This document shows, one piece after another, positions 1 to 8,858 of a DNA stretch of 64,000 nucleotides. Below the pieces are notes generated by a model. It did not search any database. It was given only the letters and a program-made list of their open reading frames with translations, and was not told the DNA's origin. The DNA is taken from contig NC_016585.1 in the NCBI RefSeq assembly GCF_000283655.1, positions 757,501 through 821,500 on the forward strand, in the 5' to 3' direction. Within the stretch, counting starts at the first letter, position 1, and each line of letters begins with the position of its first letter. Position numbers and translations under genes: made by a program. This DNA is from Azospirillum lipoferum 4B. Its GTDB lineage: Bacteria > Pseudomonadota > Alphaproteobacteria > Azospirillales > Azospirillaceae.

Positions 1-2904
1 CGGGCATGGGTCGAGGCGGAGGGACGGCGCGGGGCGGCTGCCCGGCTGCGCGGGCTTCAACCGCTGCGGCCGCTGCTGGCCGATGCCGACCGGGCGAGCG
101 GCGAAGCGGCCGAAGCGACCGCGGCGGTGGGACGCGCGACGGAGACTTGGGAGGCGGCGCGGCTGGCGGTGGAGGAAGCCACCGCCCGTCATGGCGACTC
201 ACGGCGGCGGTTCGAGGCTGCATGCGCGGAGCAGACCAAGGCAGAACCGGACTTTGAACGCGCGGCCGATCTGGATGGACGAATCACGGCGCTGACGAGC
301 GAACAGGGAACTGCCGAGGCAGCGGCGAAGGCGGCGGCGCAGCGCAGCGGCACGGCGCGGAAGGCGGTGCAGGACATCGACACCGCCCTGTCGGCGGCAC
401 GCAACGATGCCGCGCGGCTTGAGGTCTGGCTGCGGGATCAGACGACCTTCGCCGTGGTCGCGAATCAGTGGGAGCGCTGGGACAGGCTGCTGGGACGCGC
501 CATCGCCGATGGTCGAGCCTGGGAGGCCGCGACCCGCGAGCGTCAGCGGCTGGAACGGGAGCTTGCCTCGACGGAAGCCGCTGCGGAAGACGTGGAAATC
601 AGGCTCGCCGACGCGCGGGAGCGCTGTCGTGCGGCCGAGAAAAAGCTGGAAACTCTGCGGAGCGAGGCGGCGCCGTCGCTCGACGAAGCAAGGCAGGCAC
701 GGGGCGAGGCCGGCCGGCGACGGGATGGGCTGCTGGCGCTGCTCGCCACCGGAGAGGCCCGCCAACGGCTTGCGACCGAGCGTGAAACGGCCGAACGGGA
801 CCGCCTGCAGCGGCTGGGCGAGGCGGAACGTGACGGAACGGCGGCGCGGGAGCTTGCCGAAAGCCGGGCCGGGCAGCGCGCTGCGGTCGAGGAGGCGGAA
901 CGGACCCTGCAACGGTTGCTGCTGGCCCAGCGCGAGGATGTGGAAAGCCTGCGCGGAAGGCTGGTGGAGGGCGAGGCCTGCCCGGTCTGCGGATCGGTCG
1001 ACCATCCCTGGGCAGGTGCCGGCGTGACACCGCTCGGCCGGGTAGCGCAGGACCAGGAGCGGCACCTTGCCGAATTGCGCGAGACCCTGGCCGCGACGGT
1101 CGCCCGCCATGCCGCGCTGGAGGCGGCGGAACGGGCGGCGCGCAAGGAGGCCGACGGGCTGACGGCACGGCTGGCGGCTCTGGCGCGGGAGGCCGAAGCG
1201 CTCCAGCTCCGTTGGGCCGAGCAGACGGCGGCGGTCGGCTGGGAGGTTGAGGGCGGAACGCTCGCCGACATCCGTCAGGCGGTCGAAACGGTGGATCGGC
1301 GGCTTGCGGCCATCGCAGCCGACGAGGAACAGGCGCTCGACCATCGCCGGCGGCTGGATGCGGCACAGCAGGAGCATCGGCGGCTGGAGACCGCGGCGGC
1401 CGGGCTGGCAACGGAATGCGAAGCGACCCGGCAGCGGCTGGCCGACGGACGGCAGGCCTTGGCGCTCGCGGTGGCAGCGCTCGAGCGGACGGAGGCCGAC
1501 CGGCAATCCGCTCTGGCGGAGTTGGCCGAAGGGTTGGCGGGAGAGGCGGAGTGGCGGTCACGGCTGGAGCGGGAGCCGGAGGACTACCGGGCCGGATTGG
1601 CGGCACGGGTGGCCGACTATCGGCAAAAGAGCGATGCGCTTGCCCTTGCGATCCGCGAGGTGGAGCGGGCCAGCGGCGAGCGGGCTGTGCAGACCGCCGA
1701 ATTGGATGCCGCACTGCGGGCGGAGGAGGAGGCACGCGGGCGGGCCGGCGATCTGGCCGCGCGGCTGGCGGAGGCGCGGACAGCGCGCGGTGCTCTGCTG
1801 GGCGGGCGTCCGGTGGCATTGGTGCGCAAGCTGCTGGCCGGCGAGCGGCACGAGGCCGAAGCCCTTGTGGAGAAGGCCACTTTTGCGCGGCAGGATGCCA
1901 TCGCCCGGCTGTCGGCAGCGGAGCAGGACCGCGAAACCCGCGGCGAGGCCGCCCGGCTGTGCGTCGACAAGGCCAGGGTGGCCGGGGAGCGGCTGGACCG
2001 GGCGGCGGCAGACCGTGGCGTCGGGCTGGAGGAGGTCCGCCAGCTGCTGGCGGCCGCCGAAAGCGAACTGGAGGCGGAAGAACTGGCGCTGGCCGTGCTG
2101 GAGCGGGCGCGTGGCGATGCGGCGCTGGTGGTTGCCGAACGGCGCCGGCAACGCGCTGAGCATCATGCGGCGGGCCGGCCGGCTCAGAACGCCGAAGAGG
2201 CCGCAGCCGCGGCGGAGAGCACCCGCGCGGTGCTGGAGCGGGACCGCGACCGGCTAGGCTCTGCGCGCGGGCGGCTGGAGGCCGACGACGCCAATCGGCA
2301 GCGGCTGGCCGGGCTGCGGGTGGCGATCGAGGCGCAACAGGCGCGCTGTGCCCTATGGGGCAAGATGGCGCAGCTGATCGGTTCGGCGACCGGGCAGAAG
2401 ATGCGCAACTTCGCCCAGAGCCTGAGCCTCGACCTGCTGCTGACCCACGCCAACCGGCATCTGGAGGATCTTGCCCGCCGCTATCGGCTGGAGCGGGTAG
2501 CGGGGGCCGATCTGGAGATCCAGGTGGTCGACCGCGAGATGGGCGACGAACGCCGTGGCGTACACAGCCTGTCGGGCGGCGAGCTGTTCCTGGTGTCGCT
2601 GGCCCTGGCGCTCGGGCTGTCGGCGATGGCGGCGGGGACCTCGGGCGGGATCGGCACGCTGTTCATCGACGAGGGGTTCGGCACGCTCGATCCCGACAGC
2701 CTGGACGTGGCGCTGTCCTGCCTGGAAGCATTGCAGGCCGGCGGGCGGCAGGTGGGGGTGATCAGCCACGTTCCGGCGATGGTCGAGCGCATCGGCACGC
2801 AGATCCGCATCATGCCGCTCGGCGGCGGGCGCAGCCGGGTGACGGTGCAGTCGGTGGCGGGGACGGCGCTGGGGGTGGCTTTGGAGGAGGTGGAGGGGGT
2901 TTGA
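1..2904 (+). CDS. sbcC: SbcC nuclease subunit, 5' end missing
   Basis: C-terminal 967 residues of the large ATPase subunit of the SbcCD (Mre11-Rad50-like) exonuclease, which cuts hairpins and DNA ends. The frame is open to the first base, so the N-terminal Walker A half lies outside the window. A very long Arg/Glu/Ala-rich coiled coil is interrupted by the zinc hook CPVC (codons at 979-990). The C-terminal ATPase lobe has the ABC signature SLSGGE (about 2565-2585), Walker B TLFIDEGFGTLD and a D-loop (about 2656-2700), and a switch histidine in ISHV. The sbcD partner is presumably upstream, outside the window. Transcription runs towards the convergent MoxR gene. Confidence 0.95.
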   Translation, partial: RAWVEAEGRRGAAARLRGLQPLRPLLADADRASGEAAEATAAVGRATETWEAARLAVEEATARHGDSRRRFEAACAEQTKAEPDFERAADLDGRITALTSEQGTAEAAAKAAAQRSGTARKAVQDIDTALSAARNDAARLEVWLRDQTTFAVVANQWERWDRLLGRAIADGRAWEAATRERQRLERELASTEAAAEDVEIRLADARERCRAAEKKLETLRSEAAPSLDEARQARGEAGRRRDGLLALLATGEARQRLATERETAERDRLQRLGEAERDGTAARELAESRAGQRAAVEEAERTLQRLLLAQREDVESLRGRLVEGEACPVCGSVDHPWAGAGVTPLGRVAQDQERHLAELRETLAATVARHAALEAAERAARKEADGLTARLAALAREAEALQLRWAEQTAAVGWEVEGGTLADIRQAVETVDRRLAAIAADEEQALDHRRRLDAAQQEHRRLETAAAGLATECEATRQRLADGRQALALAVAALERTEADRQSALAELAEGLAGEAEWRSRLEREPEDYRAGLAARVADYRQKSDALALAIREVERASGERAVQTAELDAALRAEEEARGRAGDLAARLAEARTARGALLGGRPVALVRKLLAGERHEAEALVEKATFARQDAIARLSAAEQDRETRGEAARLCVDKARVAGERLDRAAADRGVGLEEVRQLLAAAESELEAEELALAVLERARGDAALVVAERRRQRAEHHAAGRPAQNAEEAAAAAESTRAVLERDRDRLGSARGRLEADDANRQRLAGLRVAIEAQQARCALWGKMAQLIGSATGQKMRNFAQSLSLDLLLTHANRHLEDLARRYRLERVAGADLEIQVVDREMGDERRGVHSLSGGELFLVSLALALGLSAMAAGTSGGIGTLFIDEGFGTLDPDSLDVALSCLEALQAGGRQVGVISHVPAMVERIGTQIRIMPLGGGRSRVTVQSVAGTALGVALEEVEGV

Positions 2905-2923
2905 GGGGGAGTTGGTCGTGGCT

Positions 2924-3037
2924 GTTGCCCCCTCCCTGACCCTCCCCCGCTCACGCGGGAGAGGGAACTCCGCAGCACTCCCGCAAAGCTCCTACCTCCT
3001 CTCCCGCGAAGCGGGGGAGGGATGGGGAGGGGGCAAC
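2924..3037. repeat. long imperfect inverted repeat between convergent genes
   Basis: Arms 2924-2965 and about 2996-3037 are about 90% identical as reverse complements, differing by a three-base block and one indel. Each arm contains its own small hairpin (CCCGCTCACGCGGG and CCCGCGAAGCGGG). The element lies exactly between the stop codons of sbcC and the MoxR gene, so it could fold in both transcripts and act as a bidirectional terminator. The composition resembles dispersed intergenic palindromes, but no second copy was seen in this window. Confidence 0.75.
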
Positions 3038-3057
3038 CGACCCGAGAACTCCGCCCC

Positions 3058-3900
3058 TCAACGCCCCCGCTTGGCCAGGAACGCCAGCCGTTCCAGCGTG
3101 TGCACATCCTGCTCGTTCTTCAGCAGCGCGCCGCACAGCGGCGGGATCAGCGTGCGGGCGTCCTTGGCGCGCAGGGTCTCGGGATCGACCTCCTCGACCA
3201 TCAGCAGCTTGATCCAGTCCAGCAGTTCGGAGGTGGACGGCTTCTTCTTCAGGCCCGGAACCTCGCGCAGGTCGTAGAACAGGTTCAGCGCCTCGCGCAG
3301 CAGCGCGGCTTTCAGGCCGGGATAATGGACCTCGACGATGCGCTCCATCGTCTCGCGCTCGGGGAAGCGGATGTAGTGGAAGAAGCAGCGGCGCAGGAAG
3401 GCGTCCGGCAGTTCCTTTTCGTTGTTGGACGTGATGATGACGATGGGGCGCTTGGCCGCCTTGATCGTCTGGCGGGTCTCGTAGACGTGGAACTCCATGC
3501 GGTCGAGTTCCAGCAGCAGGTCGTTGGGGAACTCGATGTCGGCCTTGTCGATCTCGTCGATCAGCAGGACCGGCGGCACCGGCGCCTCGAAGGCTTCCCA
3601 CAGCTTGCCACGGACGATGTAGTTGGCGATGTCGTGGACCTTCGCCTCGCCCAGCTGGCTGTCGCGCAGGCGGCTGACCGCATCGTACTCATACAGGCCC
3701 TGCTGCGCCTTGGTCGTCGACTTCACATGCCAGGACAGCAGCGGCCTGTTCAGAGCGCGGGCGATTTCCACCGCCAGCACGGTCTTGCCGGTGCCGGGCT
3801 CCCCCTTCACCAGAAGCGGCCGCTCCAGCGTGATCGCGGCGTTGACCGCCACCATCAGATCGTCGGTGGCGACATAGCGGTCGGTGCCGGTGAAGCGCAT
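3058..3900 (-). CDS. MoxR-family AAA ATPase
   Basis: AAA+ chaperone-like ATPase of the MoxR group, 280 residues, of the kind that usually matures metalloenzymes or works with VWA-domain proteins. Walker A GEPGTGKT is at residues 33-40, Walker B VLLIDE at 111-116, and sensor 1 IVIITSNNE follows about 40 residues later. The start chosen is the ATG giving MRFTGTDRYV: it has GAGG eight bases upstream and matches the usual family length. The frame stays open to 4053, but the extra 51 residues are Arg-rich and unlike the family. No VWA or CoxE-type partner is adjacent: upstream is a sulfotransferase on the other strand and downstream is convergent sbcC. The function is therefore known only at family level. 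Confidence 0.88.
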   Translation of the reverse strand: MRFTGTDRYVATDDLMVAVNAAITLERPLLVKGEPGTGKTVLAVEIARALNRPLLSWHVKSTTKAQQGLYEYDAVSRLRDSQLGEAKVHDIANYIVRGKLWEAFEAPVPPVLLIDEIDKADIEFPNDLLLELDRMEFHVYETRQTIKAAKRPIVIITSNNEKELPDAFLRRCFFHYIRFPERETMERIVEVHYPGLKAALLREALNLFYDLREVPGLKKKPSTSELLDWIKLLMVEEVDPETLRAKDARTLIPPLCGALLKNEQDVHTLERLAFLAKRGR

Positions 3901-4195
3901 TTCGATGACCTCGTCCTTTCGCGTGCCAGACAGTCTTGCCATTCCCGTTCCAGCTGGCAAGCCCCTGCGAACTTGGCGTTCGGATGCGCCGATTCTCCGC
4001 CGGGCGGTCATATTTCTTTTCGTTTCATCGTCACCCTTGCCAATTGCCTCCATTTGGTCGAAGAGATTAAGGGAACGCTCAATGATCGCGGCGGCGGGCC
4101 AACGAGAAAAGAGAACTGGAAGGTTTTCATGAACGAGTCCAGCATCTGAAGTGTTCGATTAGCGTGACACGCAACAACGAAACCGTAAATCATTG

Positions 4196-4906
4196 ATGAG
4201 CAATCGCATCGTTCTTGTTTGCGGAATGTTCAGCAGCGCTTCGACCTGGACATTCAATGTCGTGGTGGATCTTCTTCGGCTGACCACTCCCTGTCACGTC
4301 GCATTCGCCGCAATCCTGAATGGTGAAACACGGTTGCCAACACCGCCGAATGGGACGGCGCTGGTGCTCAAGACCCATGGCTGGGGCGATCCGGCAGCCT
4401 TCCTGGACCGCCACCCGGACATCCGCTGCCTTGTCACCATCAGGGATCCGCGCGATGCCGTGGTGTCGCTGATGCAGCGCTTCGACTACGGCTTCGACCA
4501 TGCCCTCAGCTATGCCGCACAGGGCGCAGGCGGGATCGTCGGCGCTGCATGCCAGCCGGAAAGCCTGCTGCTGCGTTACGAAAATGGTTTCATGGACCAA
4601 GCCATGACCATCGGCCTGATCGCCGCCCATCTCTCTCTCCAGCCTTCGGCTGCCGAGATGGAAGCGCTGTTCCAGCGGCTGCGACCCGACGCGGTGCAAG
4701 CCACCATTGTCGAGGCCGAGCTGAAGAACCGCTTTCCCAAGGGGTTGCCCCCCGGCGAAACCGCCGATCCTGCGACGCAATGGCACCCCGGCCATATCGG
4801 AGACCGCCTGATCGGCAAATATGCCCGGTTCCTCGACCAGACGAGACAGACGGCGGTGGTCGCGCGGATGGCGCCCTACATGGCTCATTTCGGCTACGGA
4901 ACATAG
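4196..4906 (+). CDS. sulfotransferase-like protein
   Basis: 236-residue protein resembling PAPS-dependent sulfotransferases. Near the N-terminus is a 5'-phosphosulfate-type loop (CGMFSSASTW after strand IVLV). A 3'-phosphate loop follows as TIRDPRDAVVSLM at about residues 82-94. The C-terminal HPGHIGDRL resembles the region that closes over the cofactor. The ATG at 4196 is preferred over a TTG one codon upstream. The glycosyltransferase starts two bases after the stop, so the two are co-transcribed and probably modify the same glycan or metabolite. The acceptor is unknown. Confidence 0.75.
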   Translation: MSNRIVLVCGMFSSASTWTFNVVVDLLRLTTPCHVAFAAILNGETRLPTPPNGTALVLKTHGWGDPAAFLDRHPDIRCLVTIRDPRDAVVSLMQRFDYGFDHALSYAAQGAGGIVGAACQPESLLLRYENGFMDQAMTIGLIAAHLSLQPSAAEMEALFQRLRPDAVQATIVEAELKNRFPKGLPPGETADPATQWHPGHIGDRLIGKYARFLDQTRQTAVVARMAPYMAHFGYGT

Positions 4907-4907
4907 C

Positions 4908-6152
4908 ATGTCCGTTCCGGCCGCGCCGACCTTCCCGCCTGCGCCCAAGACCGTCGTCGCTCTGGAGGGAACGACCTTCCACGGACCGGAGGCCATGACC
5001 GGCATCGGTCGTTATGTCCGCAACATGGCCCGTTGCCTCGCACGCATCCATGCCGACGAGGGTACCCGTCTCATCGTGACGCTCGGGCGGTTGGCGCATG
5101 CACCGCTGCTCGCGGCGACGGTCGCGAACGATGTCCACGCCCATCTGTTCCAGCCGTTGATTCCCGGCCGCCCGTCCGATAGACCCGCAAGACAGGTCGG
5201 GTACCGCGAAACTCCCGAGGCACTGGAAGACGATCTGGTCGCCAGGGGGGCGACCGTCTATTTCGATCCGAATCCCTTCGCCATGTACAAAAGCTTCTTC
5301 GCACCCAGGCTGCTGGGTCATGCGGCGATGATCCACGATCTGGTACCGCTGAGCTTCCGCTCGGCCTATCTGGACCGGTGGCCGGACCCGTTGAAGGCCG
5401 AATATATGAGGCGTCTCCTCCATTTGGCGGAAAAGGCCGATGTCCTGTTCTTCCCGTCGCATGCGAGCGCCGAGGAGTTCCACCGCCATGTCCGCCCGCG
5501 GGCCGGGATGACGCTGTGCGTCACCGGCGAAGGGGTCGATCCGGTCTTTCTCGCTTCGAAGACGGAAATGGAGGCGTACGGTCATATCCCGGCGAATGGC
5601 CGCCCATTCATGCTGATGGTCTCGAACCTGACGGACAGGCGCAAGAATCTGGGATTCACTTTGACGGCCTATCATCATTTCCTGCGGTTGGCCGCCCCGA
5701 CCCGCCACGCCGGGATGGGTTTGGAAATCGTGATGCCTTCGGATGCGCTCATCGATCAGGCGCAGGCCCATTGCCGCGCGCTGGGAATTGCCGGACAAGT
5801 CCGCTTCCGCATCGCCGTGTCCGACGACAGCCTGTGCCGGCTGTACCACGATGCGGCCCTGCTGGTCTGCCCCTCCGCCGCCGAAGGGTTCGGATTGCCG
5901 GTCATCGAGGCGCTGGCCTGCGGCACGCCGGTGCTGAGCAGCAGCAGGACGGGGTTGGCCGAACTGCAATGCGACGGCTGGATCATGCCGGCCGACCTGT
6001 CGTCCGAGCTGGCGCTGGCCGAAGGCATGCTACGGGCGGTCGACCGGCCGCGCGGCGATCCCGAGGCGGCGCGCCGCTACGTCGCACGGTTCGACTGGAA
6101 CGAGGTCGCCCGACGGACTTATGGGGCCCTGTCCGCGGCCAGACGCTCATGA
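4908..6152 (+). CDS. family 4 glycosyltransferase
   Basis: 414-residue GT-B fold glycosyltransferase of the GT4 type. The N-terminal acceptor domain contains DLVPLSFRSAY and PSHASAEEF. The C-terminal nucleotide-sugar domain has the family signature CPSAAEGFGLPVIEALACG with the E-x7-E motif, followed by TPVLSSSRTGLAEL. The start is the ATG at 4908, just downstream of the sulfotransferase stop, and matches the conserved N-terminal strand VALEGTTF. Such enzymes transfer a sugar from a nucleotide or lipid donor to glycans or small molecules. The last 34 bases overlap the 3' end of the convergent ATP-grasp gene. Confidence 0.88.
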   Translation: MSVPAAPTFPPAPKTVVALEGTTFHGPEAMTGIGRYVRNMARCLARIHADEGTRLIVTLGRLAHAPLLAATVANDVHAHLFQPLIPGRPSDRPARQVGYRETPEALEDDLVARGATVYFDPNPFAMYKSFFAPRLLGHAAMIHDLVPLSFRSAYLDRWPDPLKAEYMRRLLHLAEKADVLFFPSHASAEEFHRHVRPRAGMTLCVTGEGVDPVFLASKTEMEAYGHIPANGRPFMLMVSNLTDRRKNLGFTLTAYHHFLRLAAPTRHAGMGLEIVMPSDALIDQAQAHCRALGIAGQVRFRIAVSDDSLCRLYHDAALLVCPSAAEGFGLPVIEALACGTPVLSSSRTGLAELQCDGWIMPADLSSELALAEGMLRAVDRPRGDPEAARRYVARFDWNEVARRTYGALSAARRS

Positions 6153-7216
6153 CCCGTCGTCCCGCGGGCGACCGCCATCGCATAGCCGATCATATGCTCG
6201 GCACGGGCATGTTCGTGCAGGCTGCTCTGCGGGAAGGCGTTGACCTCGATCGCCCACAGCCGGTCCCGCTCATCCAGGGCCAGATCGATGCCCAGTTCCG
6301 ACAGTGGCAGCGGTTTGGTCGCATCGACCAGCTTGGCGATTTCCATCGCCAGGGCCACGATCCGGTTCCCGAGTTCAGCCGCCTCCGCCGCGTTCCGCCG
6401 CACGGACAGGAAGCCGTCGATCGGCCCCTGGTAGCCGCCCTGGCTGATGTTTGTCAGGAAACGTCCCGCCTCGGCCAGCCTGACATAGGCGCGGGTGACG
6501 CCCCACTCGCCATCGGCCCGCCGCTGGACATGAACCCGGATATCGGCGGAACGGCCATCGACCGCGACCGAATGGATGAATCGCTGCACCAGATAGCGGC
6601 GATACCGCAGTCGCCCGGCGATGCGCGCGCGGACATGGTCGACAATCTCGCTCAATGTCCCGCGGATCGTGCCGCCGGCATGCTGGACCTGCCAGGTATT
6701 CCCGCTGCCGGTCTCCCCATCGCCGTTTTCCCGATGGATGAACTGGATGCCGAAGCCCCGGCGGCCGTCGACCGGCTTCACGACGGCACTCCCGTGTTCC
6801 AGGAAAACGGCCATCAGCGTGGCATCGATGGCGTCGGGCGGAATACCGACGGTGGGAATGGCGTGCGGCAGCAGGCTGCTGCCACACAGGAGCTCGTGAA
6901 AAGCCAGCTTATCGAGGCCGGAGTCGGCGATGACCGGACGGCTCCGGCGAATCCAACCGTCCAACTCCTGCCAATCGTCATCCGCCCCGCTCTTCACCAC
7001 GACCACATCCGGCAGAGAGAACCAGCCGGAACTCCAGCCGGCGGGCGTCCAGCGCTCCCCCGCGATCAGTCCCTGCCGCCGGTCCCAGGACGATCTGTCG
7101 AGCAGCACCAGCTCAGCGCCCTGCAACGCCGCCTCCGCAAGCAATGCCCGCAGCCTCGGCTTGGGAAACAAATCATGCGGCTGATTTTGATAAGATATGA
7201 AACCGATCCGGATCAT
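6119..7216 (-). CDS. ATP-grasp ligase of the YheC/YheD type
   Basis: 365-residue protein with an ATP-grasp fold. An N-terminal pre-ATP-grasp domain (MIRIGFISYQ) is followed by the nucleotide-binding strand AVVKPVDGRRGFGIQFI near residue 145 and the metal-binding strand ELGIDLALDERDRLWAIEVN near residue 320, whose E and N should bind magnesium. The arrangement resembles the YheC/YheD family, whose substrates are mostly unknown. Its start faces the second ATP-grasp gene across a 277-base AT-richer spacer, so the two are divergently expressed. The likely reaction is ATP-dependent carboxylate-amine (or thiol) ligation; the substrate cannot be read from the sequence. Confidence 0.78.
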   Translation of the reverse strand: MIRIGFISYQNQPHDLFPKPRLRALLAEAALQGAELVLLDRSSWDRRQGLIAGERWTPAGWSSGWFSLPDVVVVKSGADDDWQELDGWIRRSRPVIADSGLDKLAFHELLCGSSLLPHAIPTVGIPPDAIDATLMAVFLEHGSAVVKPVDGRRGFGIQFIHRENGDGETGSGNTWQVQHAGGTIRGTLSEIVDHVRARIAGRLRYRRYLVQRFIHSVAVDGRSADIRVHVQRRADGEWGVTRAYVRLAEAGRFLTNISQGGYQGPIDGFLSVRRNAAEAAELGNRIVALAMEIAKLVDATKPLPLSELGIDLALDERDRLWAIEVNAFPQSSLHEHARAEHMIGYAMAVARGTTGHERLAADRAP

Positions 7217-7493
7217 CGACGATAGCTCTTGTCGCAGTTATCAATCTTATATATTGCGTTTACCCGACTCTGACCGCTATGATATCGAACTTTATACACG
7301 ATCATATTTACAGGAAACAGTGATTTCTTCAGATTGGGGAATGGCAACAGAATGACATCGGATCGTCTCACAAGAGTGGTCCTCGCGCCGCCCGACGCGC
7401 TCAGGCGGACAAAGCCCACCTGCTACCCGCCGAACGGATGGGTGAGATATCCTGCCTGCCCCAGCTTCCCGCTCCTTTGACGAAGAGTGGACG

Positions 7494-8579
7494 ATGGACG
7501 ACCAGACTGACTCGCCCGACGATTATCACGCGATCTGCCTGCGAGCCGCAGCCCATGCCCGCGGATGGGCAACGCGCTACGTCCAGGGTGTCTACAGCCG
7601 CTTCCACCCCCATCCGTCACGCTGGCTGCGGGTCGAAGTCGGTGGGCGAGGCTATCTGTTCGCGTCCGGCATGCTGCTGATCGAAGGCGCAGATCCATGG
7701 CGCAGCCTCGGCCTGCACATCAATGAAGACGCCATCCTGCTGACCTGCGACAAGCGGAGGGCGAAGGACTTTCTCGAGGCGCAGGGTTTCAGCACGCCGG
7801 CCGGGCGGCTGTTCCGCCGTACCGACCTGCCAGCGGCGCTGGACGCCTTTCCATCCTTTGCAACTCCGGTCTGCGTCAAGCCCAACCAGGGCAGCAAGGG
7901 GGAGTTGGTCTTTCCCAGCATCGGCGACCGCGCCCGCTACGAACGGGCGATCCGGCGGGTCGCGGCCCAGCACCGAAAGATCCTGGTCGAGGAGAGTGTG
8001 AGCGGCCAGTTGATCCGCTTCTTCTACGTGCGGCCCCGGGTGGTCGCGGTCAAACTGAGCCGGCCGGCCAGCGTCGTCGGCGACGGGATCGCCAGCATCG
8101 CGCAGCTGATCGAAGCAAAGAACGAATTGCGCCAGCGGCGGGCGGTGCCTGGCCATTCCGACATCCAGGTCGATGACGATCTCCGCGACTTCCTGGCGAT
8201 GACCGGCCGCGATCTGGCCGATGTGCCGGCGCCGTCGGAACGCGTCTTCCTGCGCGGCACCTCCAACGGCGCCACCGGGGCGGACAGCATCGACTGCCGC
8301 CGGGACCTCCACCCATCCTACAGCGACGTGATCGCGGCGGCCTGCAACGCGGTGCCCGGCCTGAACCTGACTGCGGCCGACGTAATGATCCGGGACCCGT
8401 CGCTGCCGGCGCAGCGCGGCAACTATTGGATCCTGGAACTGAACCGGAATCCCGGCATCACGCCCTACCATTTCCCCTGGCGCGGTGAAGAACAGGACGT
8501 TGCCGGAGCGATCCTGGATTTCCTGGCGCAGGGCGCCGCGACAGCCTCCACCCCACCCGCAACATCCTGCGAAGAGTGA
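7494..8579 (+). CDS. ATP-grasp ligase, cyanophycin synthetase-like
   Basis: 361-residue ATP-grasp enzyme. The signature order matches the ATP-grasp part of cyanophycin synthetase and GshF: CVKPNQGSKGE (ATP-binding lysine), ILVEESVSGQLIRF, the VVGDGIASIAQLIEAKN motif, LRGTSNGATGADSID, and the magnesium site WILELNRNPGI. It lacks the Mur-ligase half of cyanophycin synthetase, so it is a stand-alone amide ligase. A carrier-protein gene follows after three bases and a hydrolase overlaps that gene, so all three form one operon. This suggests that the acyl or aminoacyl product is attached to or taken from the carrier protein, which is an inference. The start ATG has only a weak upstream GAAGAG. Confidence 0.82.
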   Translation: MDDQTDSPDDYHAICLRAAAHARGWATRYVQGVYSRFHPHPSRWLRVEVGGRGYLFASGMLLIEGADPWRSLGLHINEDAILLTCDKRRAKDFLEAQGFSTPAGRLFRRTDLPAALDAFPSFATPVCVKPNQGSKGELVFPSIGDRARYERAIRRVAAQHRKILVEESVSGQLIRFFYVRPRVVAVKLSRPASVVGDGIASIAQLIEAKNELRQRRAVPGHSDIQVDDDLRDFLAMTGRDLADVPAPSERVFLRGTSNGATGADSIDCRRDLHPSYSDVIAAACNAVPGLNLTAADVMIRDPSLPAQRGNYWILELNRNPGITPYHFPWRGEEQDVAGAILDFLAQGAATASTPPATSCEE

Positions 8580-8582
8580 CCG

Positions 8583-8858
8583 ATGACCGCAACCGTTCCC
8601 CCCGACCGCGATGCCCTGCAACGCTGGATGATGGCCTATCTGGCGACCATCTGCGGGTTTGCGGCAGACGCCATGGACCCCGGCCAGCCTTTGGCCGGCT
8701 ACGATCTGGATTCCGTGGATGCCGTGGAAATGGCGCTGGAAATGGAAAAGGCGTTCGGCATCGCCCTCCACCCGGAAACCTTCCTGGAGAGCCGCAACTC
8801 GGTCGCCGCCATCGCCGACACCCTGGCGGGCCGGGACGCCGGTTCGCCGCAGGTCTGA
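8583..8858 (+). CDS. acyl carrier protein-like protein
   Basis: 91-residue acidic four-helix carrier protein. The phosphopantetheine attachment motif is GYDLDSVDAVEM, with Ser44 as the predicted modified residue, followed by helix III (FGIALHPETFLESRNSVAAI). Valine replaces the common leucine after the serine. It is not the fatty-acid ACP context: it lies between the ATP-grasp ligase (three-base gap) and an alpha/beta hydrolase (TGATG overlap), which implies translational coupling and a dedicated carrier for this pathway. No phosphopantetheinyl transferase or ketosynthase is present in the window. Confidence 0.85.
   Translation: MTATVPPDRDALQRWMMAYLATICGFAADAMDPGQPLAGYDLDSVDAVEMALEMEKAFGIALHPETFLESRNSVAAIADTLAGRDAGSPQV

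Noticed and set aside
3901-4053. 51-residue N-terminal extension of the MoxR protein
   Set aside because: Arg-rich, no family similarity, and a good ribosome-binding site precedes the internal ATG.
7213-7419. 68-codon minus-strand frame upstream of the YheC/D-type gene
   Set aside because: It overlaps the next start by four bases, but no ribosome-binding site or homology was seen; the AT-rich spacer is better read as a divergent promoter region.
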